DNA of 64,000 nt from Nitrospirota bacterium (GTDB lineage Bacteria > Nitrospirota > UBA9217). This document shows positions 26,162-33,599 of the stretch, in pieces (position 1 is the first letter of the stretch; each line of letters starts with the position of its first letter). The DNA is taken from NCBI GenBank assembly GCA_035516965.1, contig DATIZR010000041.1, forward strand, positions 37,308-101,307. Reading direction: 5' to 3'. The notes under the pieces were generated by a model, which had not been told where the DNA came from, made no database searches, and was given only the letters and a program-made list of their open reading frames with translations. A program made the translations under genes and the position numbers.

Positions 26162-26875
26162 ATGGCCAAGCCCTGGCATACCATAGACAAGGCGGATACA
26201 CCCGACGGCGTTCTTGAGCTTCGGCAGCGCGGAGAAGGCGATTTCCTGATCCTGATCAACGGACGGGTGCTCATGAACAGCAGCGCCAGCCGGTCGGAGC
26301 TTGCGCTTGGCCGGGTTGCCGGGCTTGCCGCGGGAATGCCCCGACCGCGCGTGCTCATCGGCGGTCTCGGCATGGGCCTCACTCTGCGCGCGGCGCTCGA
26401 TGTCCTGCCTCCTGCCTCACGCGTGGTTGTCGCAGAACTGAACCCCATCATCCTGCGGTGGTGCCAGGGCCCGCTTTCGGGACTGACGAAAAACGCCGTT
26501 CACGACACCCGCGTGATGATCCTGCTAGAGGACGTTTCCCGGGTGATTACGCAGGCAGCTCAACCCCATGCGGAAAAGTTCGGCGCCATCCTCATCGATC
26601 TGTACGAAGGGCCCCATGCGAAGACAGATCCGGTCAATGACCGCTTCTACGGGTCCGGGGCGCTGGAGGCAACGGCGGATGCTCTTTCAACGGGAGGGGT
26701 GTTCGCTGTCTGGTGTGAGCAGGGAGATGCGGCCTTTGAACGACGTCTGCAGAGTGCGGGTTTTTCTGTTGACCGGGAGAGGCCCGGACGCGGAGGTCTG
26801 CGCCATGCGGTGTACATCGGGCGGATATCACGCACTGCCCGCCCGCATCCGGCAGGAGACCTGATCCGTTCCTGA
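26162..26875 (+). CDS. Spermidine-synthase-like methyltransferase fold protein
   Basis: 237 residues. RVLIGGLGMGLTLRAALDVLP is the SAM/dcSAM-binding glycine-rich loop, VVVAELNPIILRW holds the acidic ribose-binding residue, and FGAILIDLYEGPHA is motif II. The whole resembles the spermidine synthase superfamily, but the beta-hairpin N-terminal domain is short (about 40 residues). The true polyamine-site motif is not clear, so it may be a methyltransferase or a catalytically distinct relative. It ends one base before the end of the convergent DUF1573 gene. Confidence 0.7.
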   Translation: MAKPWHTIDKADTPDGVLELRQRGEGDFLILINGRVLMNSSASRSELALGRVAGLAAGMPRPRVLIGGLGMGLTLRAALDVLPPASRVVVAELNPIILRWCQGPLSGLTKNAVHDTRVMILLEDVSRVITQAAQPHAEKFGAILIDLYEGPHAKTDPVNDRFYGSGALEATADALSTGGVFAVWCEQGDAAFERRLQSAGFSVDRERPGRGGLRHAVYIGRISRTARPHPAGDLIRS

Positions 26876-26876
26876 G

Positions 26877-27290
26877 CTATTTGAACGGGAGGTTCTGGTC
26901 CGGTGAAGGGACCAGAATATCCACAAGGTTCGCACGCACGGTCAGAACCACCCTTGGCCGTTTCGGGTCGTTGCTCATGACTTCAACGGTTTCCTCCAGG
27001 GGATTGCTCTTCGAAAGAGTTTCGACGCGCGTGATGATCGATCCCTTTTCCCCCGGCTTCAGACGGCTCGGACCAGCCGTCACTGCGCCGCAGCCTCAGG
27101 TCGTGTTCACTTCCCTGATGATCAAATCCTCGGTTCCGGCATTTCTGAACTCGAAGGCGTGTTCCAGCGTGGGACCCTTCATGACAGTCCCGAAGTCGTG
27201 GCGTTCCGCCGTGAATTCGATGGCGGGCTGGGCTGCGGCAAGGACTGGCATGAGAAACAGCAACAGGGTCAAAAGGGGTTTCATGAGCAT
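26877..27290 (-). CDS. DUF1573 exported protein with in-frame UGA (candidate selenoprotein)
   Basis: 138 codons in one uninterrupted frame except for a single TGA at 27098-27096. A signal peptide (residues 3-21, to AAA-QP) precedes a DUF1573 beta-sandwich: FGTVMKGPTLEHAFEFRNAGTEDLIIREVNTT, then UGA, GCGAVTAG, LKPGEKGSI. In the family the segment after TT is normally CGC, so the UGA replaces the first Cys. Both halves stay in the same frame and remain well conserved, which argues against an ordinary pseudogene. A hairpin with a 7-bp stem lies 14 nt past the UGA (27062-27081). I infer selenocysteine. A recent nonsense mutation or a sequence error would look the same without the hairpin. ATG 27284 is an alternative start; no ribosome site is obvious. 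Confidence 0.6.
27062..27081 (-). promoter_or_regulatory. SECIS-like hairpin after the in-frame UGA
   Basis: On the minus strand GACGGCT and AGCCGTC pair perfectly around the hexaloop GGTCCG. The stem begins 14 nt after the UGA and the loop GU is 23-24 nt after it. The E. coli fdhF element likewise has a GU-bearing loop (AGGUCU) about 20 nt from its UGA. The bulged U below the loop seen in fdhF is absent here. Confidence 0.5.
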
Positions 27291-27371
27291 AGTATAGCAT
27301 ACCGGCTGAGGTCGAAGCCTCGCGGCGCTCCCCCTTGTGCTACAATGGAGAAGAGAAGAAAGGAGGGTGCC

Positions 27372-27803
27372 ATGAAGAGAGGTTCGCTATTTGTTGCCCT
27401 GGTGTTCTTCCTGGGCGGCGCCGGTATGCATGCAGTGGCAGCGGAGAAAACGCCGGACCAGATGGTGAAGGATGCGAAGGCGACGATCAGAGAGGTGTCC
27501 ATCGACGACGTCAGGAAGATGGTCGATGCGAAGGACAGCGTGATCATCCTGGACGTGCGCGACAAAAATGAGCTCGAGGAAGGGAAGATCCCCGGCGCCA
27601 TGAATATCTCAAGGGGCATGCTCGAGTTCAAGGTCGGGTCAACGATCCCGGACAAGACGGCGCGCATCGTCGTCTACTGCGGCCTCGATCTGCGCGGGCC
27701 GCTGGCCACGAAAACGTTGAATGACCTGGGCTATGTGAACGCGGTGAACATGGCGGGAGGGCTCAAGGCCTGGAAGGCGGCCGGGTATCCGCTTGCGAAA
27801 TAG
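27372..27803 (+). CDS. Exported single-domain rhodanese
   Basis: 143 residues. The start ATG 27372 follows AGGAGGG at 5 nt. A signal peptide (residues 1-24, ending VAA-EK) sends it to the periplasm. The rhodanese domain has VIILDVRDKNELEEGKIPGAMNI and the active loop VVYCGLDLRG, a canonical Cys-x4-Arg sulfur-carrying site, then GGLKAWKAAGYPL. It probably transfers sulfane sulfur or senses sulfide or thiols. It is divergent from the DUF1573 gene by 81 bases. The upstream TGCTACAAT is a possible extended -10. Confidence 0.85.
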   Translation: MKRGSLFVALVFFLGGAGMHAVAAEKTPDQMVKDAKATIREVSIDDVRKMVDAKDSVIILDVRDKNELEEGKIPGAMNISRGMLEFKVGSTIPDKTARIVVYCGLDLRGPLATKTLNDLGYVNAVNMAGGLKAWKAAGYPLAK

Positions 27804-27864
27804 GAAGACGGTCTCTTCTCCCCTCGTCATGCGGGGCCGGTACCGGGGCCAGACAGCTTGACCG

Positions 27865-28074
27865 CTATTTTCGCTGCTTTCTCTCGTGCAGCAGCTCAAC
27901 AATCCGCGGTATGCATTCTTTTCCCTTACAGGAGCCGGTGCCGGCTCCTGTGGCTTTTTGGAGCGCAGCCACGGTCGAAGCGCCGGCCTGGAGGTGCTTG
28001 AGGAACACCTTCTTCCTGATGGCCTTGCACCGGCAGATCATCTTCAAATTGTCAAGGATCTCTTCTTCGTTCAT
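27865..28074 (-). CDS. BFD-type [2Fe-2S] protein
   Basis: 69 residues. The four Cys pattern CRC (CxC) then SCKGKEC (CxxxxC), with the helical AIRKKVFLKHLQAGASTVAALQKATGAGTGSC, fits the Fer2_BFD fold of bacterioferritin-associated ferredoxin and of NifU/NirB central domains. It could deliver electrons for iron release or regulate an oxidoreductase. No bacterioferritin gene is adjacent. Convergent with the rhodanese gene. Confidence 0.8.
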   Translation of the reverse strand: MNEEEILDNLKMICRCKAIRKKVFLKHLQAGASTVAALQKATGAGTGSCKGKECIPRIVELLHERKQRK

Positions 28075-28447
28075 CGTTCATCAGATCAGGGGAAATCTTT
28101 GGGACTGATCTCCGGCACCACGGGGAATACCGTCTGCGGGTCATGATCAGCCACCCTGATCCGCAAGGGTGTGGCTGATACACCCGCCGGGACCATGCGT
28201 TCGCCGCGTAAGCCCCCGTGCTTTCATTCCTCCGGCAAGAACCTGCCATTAAAATCGTTCGTGTACTATACCATAAATCCCGCAGTTCCTGAACTGGCTC
28301 CTGAACCTGGATCGTTTTGAAGCCGTCCGGGGACCATATTTCGATTGCAAATCATGTCTGCTCACGGTACAGTACGATTTCCCTGATGCCGGATGGAATG
28401 GAGGACGAGGGACGGAGTAAACGCTCCGGGCCCTGAACGCACCAGAC
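28075..28447. other. 373-base spacer upstream of uup
   Basis: No supported gene. The only structure I see is a long hairpin at 28146-28180. Upstream of uup I find no clear sigma-70 match. Confidence 0.5.
28146..28180. repeat. Imperfect hairpin
   Basis: ATCAGCCACCCT pairs with AGGGT-GT-GGCTGAT around an 8-nt loop, leaving a two-base bulge. There is no T run, so it is not a standard terminator. It could be an RNA structure or an operator. Confidence 0.4.
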
Positions 28448-30331
28448 ATGGCACTTGTCAATTTACAGGATATCAAGGTCAGCTTTGGCGGACCCTTGCT
28501 GCTCGAAGGCGTCGATCTTTCGATCGACCGCGGTGAACGGGTCTGCCTCGTGGGCAGGAACGGGACCGGCAAGTCAACGATCATGCGGTTGATCACGGGC
28601 GAAGTGAAGCCGGACGGCGGCAGGATCGTGTACCAGCAGGGCGTGCGGATCACGCTCCTGACGCAGGAGGTGCCCCACGCGCTTTTCGGGAGCGTATTCG
28701 ATGTCGTATCGAGCGCCTTCGGCGAAGAGGGGAAACTGCTGGCGGCGTATCACCACGTGAGCGCAAGGCTGGCCCATGACCACAGCGAGCAGCTTATGGC
28801 CGAACTCGAGGACGTCCAGCACAAGTTTGAGTCAGCCGGGGGGTGGCAGATGCAGCAGCGGGTCGAGGAGATCCTGACCCGGCTGCAGCTCCCGGGGGAC
28901 GCGGAGTTTTCCGAGCTTTCGGGCGGTCTCAAGCGCCGGGTATTGCTCGCCAGGGCACTGGCGGGAGGACCGGACCTCTTGCTCCTTGACGAGCCCACGA
29001 ACCATCTCGACATCGATTCCATCGCCTGGCTCGAAGAGTTTCTGCTCTCCTTCGGCGGGACCCTGCTCTTCGTGACCCACGACCGGGCGCTGCTGCAGAA
29101 GCTCGCGACCCGGATCGTTGATCTCGACCGGGGAAGATTGACGAGCTGGCCCGGAAGTTATCAGGCCTACCTCGAGCTGAAGCAGGCGTCACTCGACGCC
29201 GAGGCCGTGGAGAGCGCCAAGTTCGACAAGAAGCTTGCCGCGGAAGAGGTCTGGATCAGGCAGGGCGTCAAGGCACGCCGGACCCGGAACGAAGGCAGGG
29301 TGCGGGCCCTGAAGGAACTGCGCAGGATACGGAGCGAGCGGCGCGAAGTGACGGGAACCGTACGCATGCAGACGCAGGAGGCGGAGCGGACCGGCAAGCT
29401 CGTGATCGAGGCGTCGAAGGTGAACCACGCTTATGGCGGCCGCCCCGTTATTCGCGATTTCTCAACGACCATTATCCGGGGCGATAAGGTCGGCATCATC
29501 GGACCGAACGGATCGGGCAAGACGACCCTGCTGAAAGTGCTGCTGGGGGAACTGAAACCGCAGGGGGGCAGGGTGAAACACGGAACGAATCTCGAAGTCG
29601 CTTATCTCGACCAGCACCGCGAGCAGCTCAATGATGAGAAGACGGTGCAGGACAACGTCGCGAACGACAGCGATTATGTGACCATAAATGGGAACAGGCG
29701 CCACGTGATCGGGTATCTGCAGGACTTTCTGTTCTCGCCCGAGCGCGCGCGCAACCCGGTGAAGGTCCTGTCCGGCGGCGAACGCAACAGGCTGCTGCTC
29801 GCCCGGCTCTTCGCCAAACCGTCGAACGTGCTCGTTCTGGACGAACCCACGAACGACCTCGACATAGAGACGCTCGACCTGCTCGAAGAGCTCTTGATGG
29901 AATATCCCGGCACGGTCCTGCTGGTCAGCCACGACCGTACCTTCCTGAATAATGTGGTCACCAGTTCGATCGTATTCGAGGGCGAAGGCCGGGTGAAGGA
30001 GTATGTCGGCGGATACGACGACTGGCTGCGGCAACGCGGGAGAAAGGAAGAGGCCCCGGTCAGGAAAGAAGAGAAAAAAGAGCTGCGCCCGCAGAAAGAA
30101 AAGCCGCGCAAGCTTACCTTTAAGGAGCAGAAGGAATTCGAAACCCTGCCGCAGAAGATCGAAGCGCTTGAAGCGGAACAGCAACAGATCCTTGCATCAA
30201 TGGCGGACCCGAACTTCTATCGTGAGAGCGGGGACAAGGTTTCCGAATACAAGGCGAGGCTTGAGGTCCTGGAGAAAGAACTTGCCGGTGCGTATAAACG
30301 GTGGGGGGAGCTGGATGCGGCGAAAGGATAG
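28448..30331 (+). CDS. uup: ABC-F ATPase, Uup type
   Basis: 627 residues with two ABC cassettes. Cassette 1: [38 protein letters not shown]. Cassette 2: [37 protein letters not shown] linker helix pair separates them. A basic/acidic C-terminal coiled coil of about 85 residues (LTFKEQKEFETLPQKIEALE) is the Uup-type DNA/ribosome-binding end. There is no membrane domain. ABC-F proteins act on the ribosome, and Uup also affects transposon excision and branched DNA. A second ABC-F (EttA) is encoded at 57.8 kb. Confidence 0.9.
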   Translation: MALVNLQDIKVSFGGPLLLEGVDLSIDRGERVCLVGRNGTGKSTIMRLITGEVKPDGGRIVYQQGVRITLLTQEVPHALFGSVFDVVSSAFGEEGKLLAAYHHVSARLAHDHSEQLMAELEDVQHKFESAGGWQMQQRVEEILTRLQLPGDAEFSELSGGLKRRVLLARALAGGPDLLLLDEPTNHLDIDSIAWLEEFLLSFGGTLLFVTHDRALLQKLATRIVDLDRGRLTSWPGSYQAYLELKQASLDAEAVESAKFDKKLAAEEVWIRQGVKARRTRNEGRVRALKELRRIRSERREVTGTVRMQTQEAERTGKLVIEASKVNHAYGGRPVIRDFSTTIIRGDKVGIIGPNGSGKTTLLKVLLGELKPQGGRVKHGTNLEVAYLDQHREQLNDEKTVQDNVANDSDYVTINGNRRHVIGYLQDFLFSPERARNPVKVLSGGERNRLLLARLFAKPSNVLVLDEPTNDLDIETLDLLEELLMEYPGTVLLVSHDRTFLNNVVTSSIVFEGEGRVKEYVGGYDDWLRQRGRKEEAPVRKEEKKELRPQKEKPRKLTFKEQKEFETLPQKIEALEAEQQQILASMADPNFYRESGDKVSEYKARLEVLEKELAGAYKRWGELDAAKG

Positions 30332-30380
30332 CGAGGCGGACAACAAGCGTCGCCCGATAGGGAAATTTAACCCGCGGGGC

Positions 30381-30421
30381 AAAAGAGAGAAGCGCGTTCC
30401 CCGTTTTTGAGCGCGCTTCTC
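30381..30421 (-). terminator. Terminator of the YtxH/DUF948 unit
   Basis: On the minus strand GAGAAGCGCG pairs with CGCGCTTCTC around a 15-nt loop, followed by TCTTTT. It lies directly after the end of the YtxH-type gene. Confidence 0.65.
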
Positions 30422-30428
30422 ATGTTGC

Positions 30429-30710
30429 TCAGGCAGCCTGCCGACGTTTATCTATCTCCTCAAGATACGCTGTTTTACCGGCATCAATGGCATTCTTGAC
30501 AGCCGTAGTGCCCTCTACATACAGCTCCCTGCCCTTCTCAACGGTCTCGACGACCTTGTCACGGGTGCTCGCCGCAATGTCCGTGATGTCCTTCCTCAGT
30601 TCCCTTCCCGATTTCGGCGCCAGCAGAAGCGCGACCCCTGCCCCTACGAGGCTGCCCGCCAGGAATGGTACCAGGAACGAACCCCCTCTTTTCTCAATTT
30701 TTTCTCCCAT
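30429..30710 (-). CDS. YtxH-family protein
   Basis: 93 residues. A hydrophobic Gly-rich segment (SFLVPFLAGSLVGAGVALLLAPKSGRELRKDI) is the hallmark of YtxH. An amphipathic helical stretch with apolipoprotein-like character follows (ASTRDKVVETVEKGRELYVEG). ATG 30710 is favoured because AAGGAG lies 8 nt before it; an ATG at 30716 is too close. Its start overlaps the end of the DUF948 gene by 17 bases, so the two are coupled. YtxH proteins are linked to general stress; no biochemical role is known to me. Confidence 0.8.
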   Translation of the reverse strand: MGEKIEKRGGSFLVPFLAGSLVGAGVALLLAPKSGRELRKDITDIAASTRDKVVETVEKGRELYVEGTTAVKNAIDAGKTAYLEEIDKRRQAA

Positions 30711-31104
30711 GACCATCACTCCTTCCTTCTTGCAGATTTTTAACCAGGGTGACAACCCCCGTCCTCAGACCGGCCTTTAATCCGGCGATGTTCGCCTCGG
30801 CAGCAGAACCGACTCCCTCCTTTACGGAATGGTATAAGGCCCGCACGGTTTTCTTCACGACTGCCACGGAGTCGGAAATCTCCCTGACATCCCGCGTTAC
30901 CTCGCTCACGTCACCGGTGATCTTCTCCAGGTTCTCGAGCGTGCCCCTGAGCTCGGATAGCGCTGTGCTCATATCGGCCTCCGAGTTTATGAAAAAGGCC
31001 GCCATGCGTTCACTCGTCTTCCTGATGCTCAGGATATACATGATGTGAAAGACCGTATAAATGATGAACGTGCCAACACCGATGCCCAAGATGATGTCGG
31101 TCAT
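30694..31104 (-). CDS. DUF948-like membrane-anchored coiled-coil protein
   Basis: 136 residues with one N-terminal membrane helix (ILGIGVGTFIIYTVFHIMYIL) and a long heptad-like helix (LSELRGTLENLEKITGDVSEVTRDVREI). The C-terminal segment is Gly/Ala rich. The DUF948/YtxH pairing in one operon is common in bacteria and supports both calls. Likely envelope stress or membrane organisation; mechanism unknown. Confidence 0.75.
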   Translation of the reverse strand: MTDIILGIGVGTFIIYTVFHIMYILSIRKTSERMAAFFINSEADMSTALSELRGTLENLEKITGDVSEVTRDVREISDSVAVVKKTVRALYHSVKEGVGSAAEANIAGLKAGLRTGVVTLVKNLQEGRSDGHGRKN

Positions 31105-31129
31105 GTTTGCCTCCGGTAAACTTAGTTTA

Positions 31130-31135
31130 ATTATA
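31130..31135 (-). promoter_or_regulatory. Extended -10 element upstream of DUF948 gene
   Basis: On the minus strand TGCTATAAT, 26 nt before the start at 31104. No good -35 is seen at 16-18 nt. Confidence 0.45.
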
Positions 31136-31442
31136 GCACGCGAAATTTTTCTTCTTGAATATTCGAAGAGGAAGTATCTTTCGAAGAAGGAATCATAGCG
31201 GGTGAGGACGTCTGTGCTGCTGGCGGCATTTCGAACAGTGAGTAGATTGAACGCGAGGGATGCGCGCTGCTACTATAGTCGCAATAATTCCGATAAATCG
31301 TTCTTTTTGATAATGGTATCACCCATGCGCATAATCTGGCGTCAGAATAATGCCGCACAATAATGACGAATATGAACGGCTCCGTGCATCTGTAGCCGCT
31401 TTTGGCATCTTGCAGGGCGATGCGAGAACCCCCGAGAGTGCA
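31136..31442. other. Spacer without recognised gene
   Basis: About 300 bases, with lower GC than the flanks. I see only small interleaved inverted words (TTCGAAGAGG near TTCGAAGAAGG) and no supported reading frame. Confidence 0.4.
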
Positions 31443-32246
31443 TCAGGGCCGGTCATGTCTCAAGTGCCACGCACCAACGAGAAGCTCCTTTGACAGGAAA
31501 TGGGAGCGTTCCCGTATCGGTGCAATGCTCCACGTCCAGGAAGCTTCGGGTTTCGGCAGCTTGAGGCCGTAAATGGTTGACCCGGCACTGACGACCTCTC
31601 CCGCCCTGTCCCGCCTCACACAGTCATAATCTGCAATGAGACAGACATCACAGCGCATAGAGCGTAACGATGCATAATGCGCTTCCACGGTCCGTGCGCA
31701 CCAATCATCGAGCTCGTAGGGGGAGAAGCCGCGCAAATGCCTTGCCGCGAAGGCACGGGGGATGATCGTGAGCTGAGAAAGGATGTTCAGGGAGACGACG
31801 AAACCGGCATGGTCGGAGACCGTCGATGCAAGAGGCCTTGCATCGGGAAGTTCAGGGACGCCGCGAAGCTTGTTGCCGAAGAGGTTTTCGGCAATGCCCG
31901 TGACATCATGTTCGATGAACCGTACGTTTCTGTATGCGTGGATCCGTCTGCGGACCTCGGGCAGGCAGACGACGTCCATCAGGACGACATCCCGGAACAT
32001 CGCCGAGACCTCAGGAAGGGGAACATCGAGCAGCAGCCCTGAGCCGAGGACAACGACGGTACTTCTGTCCCGGCATTGTTCGGCTGCATTCAGGACAAAT
32101 CGGCGGGTGTTGTCGAGATGGGGCTGCCAGGAACCCCGATGGAGACGATGCCTGCGGCGCATCTCGATGGCTTCATTGAGATAGCCGAGCTTGCGGACAA
32201 GGGGAGAACAGCGGGTGGTCAGGTGTAAGAACAGATCGCTCAGCAT
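31443..32246 (-). CDS. Possible SAM-dependent methyltransferase-like protein
   Basis: 267 residues from ATG 32246 (a TTG at 32264 is also in frame). VVVLGSGLLLDVPLPEVS resembles the glycine-rich SAM loop and VVLMDVVCLPEV the following acidic strand. FVVSLNILSQLTIIPRAFAARHL occupies the place of a motif-IV/helix region. The C-terminus has aromatic segments (ASWTWSIAPI). I assign the fold with moderate confidence and no substrate. The gene lies 46 bases downstream of dusB on the same strand and is probably cotranscribed with it. Confidence 0.6.
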   Translation of the reverse strand: MLSDLFLHLTTRCSPLVRKLGYLNEAIEMRRRHRLHRGSWQPHLDNTRRFVLNAAEQCRDRSTVVVLGSGLLLDVPLPEVSAMFRDVVLMDVVCLPEVRRRIHAYRNVRFIEHDVTGIAENLFGNKLRGVPELPDARPLASTVSDHAGFVVSLNILSQLTIIPRAFAARHLRGFSPYELDDWCARTVEAHYASLRSMRCDVCLIADYDCVRRDRAGEVVSAGSTIYGLKLPKPEASWTWSIAPIRERSHFLSKELLVGAWHLRHDRP

Positions 32247-32292
32247 GGCAGAGAACGCGTACAAAAAGCCGGGGCGTCATCCTTCCCTTTTT

Positions 32293-33270
32293 TCAGACCG
32301 GTACGAAGCGCAGGCCCTCGAAATACCGGACGACCTCGTGCCTGACGTCGCCGGCCGATACGAGATGGTTCACCCGCTCCCGGAACTCAGCTCCGCCGGG
32401 AATCCCTTTTGTGTACCAGCAGAGATGCTTGCGCATCTCGCGCACGCCGATGTTCTCTCCCGCCAGGTTCACCATGTCGACGAGGTGACCCTGCATCACT
32501 GCTTCACGTTCCTCGAACGTCGGGGGCGGAGGTACTGCTCCTGTCCGGAGATACTGCAATGCCTCGCGGAATATCCACGGATTTCCCTGGACGGCCCGTC
32601 CGATCATGACGCCGTCGCAGCCGGTCTCGTCCATCATGCGCTTCGCGTCCCCGGCCGAGCGCACATCACCGTTCCCGATAACGGGGATCCCCACGGATTC
32701 CTTCACGGCCTTGATCATGCTCCAGTCCGCATGTCCCGAGAAGCCCTGCACCTTGGTCCGTCCGTGTACGGTGATCGCCGCGATGCCGGCAGATTCGGCG
32801 GCGCGGGCCATATCAAGGGCAACGATATTCTTCGCGTCCCAGCCGAGGCGGATCTTGACGGTTACGGGAATGCGGGACGCACCCACCACGGCGGACATGA
32901 TCTCCCGGGCGAGCGCGATGTCCCGCAGCAGCGCAGAGCCGGCCCCGCATTTCAGGACTTTCGGAACGGGGCAGCCCATGTTGATGTCGATGAAGTCCAC
33001 GTCGCCCCGCGATACGATCCGGGCGGCCTCGGCCAAGGATTCCGGCTTTGATCCGAATATTTGGAACACGACGGGCCGTTCATCCGGATCGGTCTTGAGC
33101 ATGCCTTTGGTCCTCTTGTGCTCCCTGACCAGGGCCTCGACGCTCAGCATCTCCGAGTATACCAGCCCTGCGCCGAGTCTTTTGCAGATCATCCGGAACG
33201 GGAAATCCGTGATCCCGGCCATGGGAGCGAGCACGAGCGGGTTTTGTTGCAGTATTTCTCGGATCGACAT
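32293..33270 (-). CDS. dusB: tRNA-dihydrouridine synthase DusB
   Basis: 325 residues. The FMN-dependent TIM barrel has LAPMAGITDFPFR, INMGCPVPKVLKCGAGSALL (catalytic Cys), ITVHGRTKVQGFSGHADW, VIGNGDV and GVMIGRAVQGNPW. It reduces uridines in the tRNA D-loop. The start is ATG 33270; the frame runs upstream to 33519 without family similarity. It is the first gene of a two-gene minus unit and lies divergent from ffh. Confidence 0.9.
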   Translation of the reverse strand: MSIREILQQNPLVLAPMAGITDFPFRMICKRLGAGLVYSEMLSVEALVREHKRTKGMLKTDPDERPVVFQIFGSKPESLAEAARIVSRGDVDFIDINMGCPVPKVLKCGAGSALLRDIALAREIMSAVVGASRIPVTVKIRLGWDAKNIVALDMARAAESAGIAAITVHGRTKVQGFSGHADWSMIKAVKESVGIPVIGNGDVRSAGDAKRMMDETGCDGVMIGRAVQGNPWIFREALQYLRTGAVPPPPTFEEREAVMQGHLVDMVNLAGENIGVREMRKHLCWYTKGIPGGAEFRERVNHLVSAGDVRHEVVRYFEGLRFVPV

Positions 33271-33599
33271 GGAGCCATTATAACCGAAAGAGCTCGAAAT
33301 GAGAAAACTTTTAGGCCGGGATGTTGGCAATAAAGGCGGAGCGCTATGAATCAGCACGGTGAATAAGGCGATTGTCGAGGAGCAGAGGGGCTTTGCTTCA
33401 CGGGAGGCCAGGCCTGATCGGGTTATAAGGACCGATGAAGAGGCACAGCTCGATCGAGACCGGGCTAATGCCTGAAAATCATGATTTTCTTGAGAGGGCA
33501 GGGACAAAATGAATAGCATGGTTTTGAAAAAAACCTTGACAGTGATGGACTTATCTTATATATTCATAGTTCTTTTCTGGCTCTGGGCAGGTGCTTTTC
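33271..33599. other. Divergent spacer dusB/ffh
   Basis: This 329-base spacer contains the ffh promoter and nothing else I can support. I looked for an SRP (4.5S) RNA gene here and found none. Confidence 0.5.
33536..33564 (+). promoter_or_regulatory. Strong sigma-70 promoter for the ffh operon
   Basis: TTGACA, 17-nt spacer, TATATT. It lies 36 nt before the ffh start and probably drives the ribosomal-protein run downstream as well. Confidence 0.8.

Noticed and set aside
27083..27290. Frameshift as the cause of the DUF1573 interruption
   Set aside because: The distance between the two parts is a multiple of three and the protein alignment continues directly; only a stop codon separates them.
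31131..31358. 75-codon minus frame in the spacer
   Set aside because: No ribosome site, Ser/Pro-rich random composition, and overlap with a promoter.
33271..33599. Possible SRP RNA upstream of ffh
   Set aside because: No sequence resembling the conserved GGAA tetraloop hairpin domain of 4.5S RNA was found.
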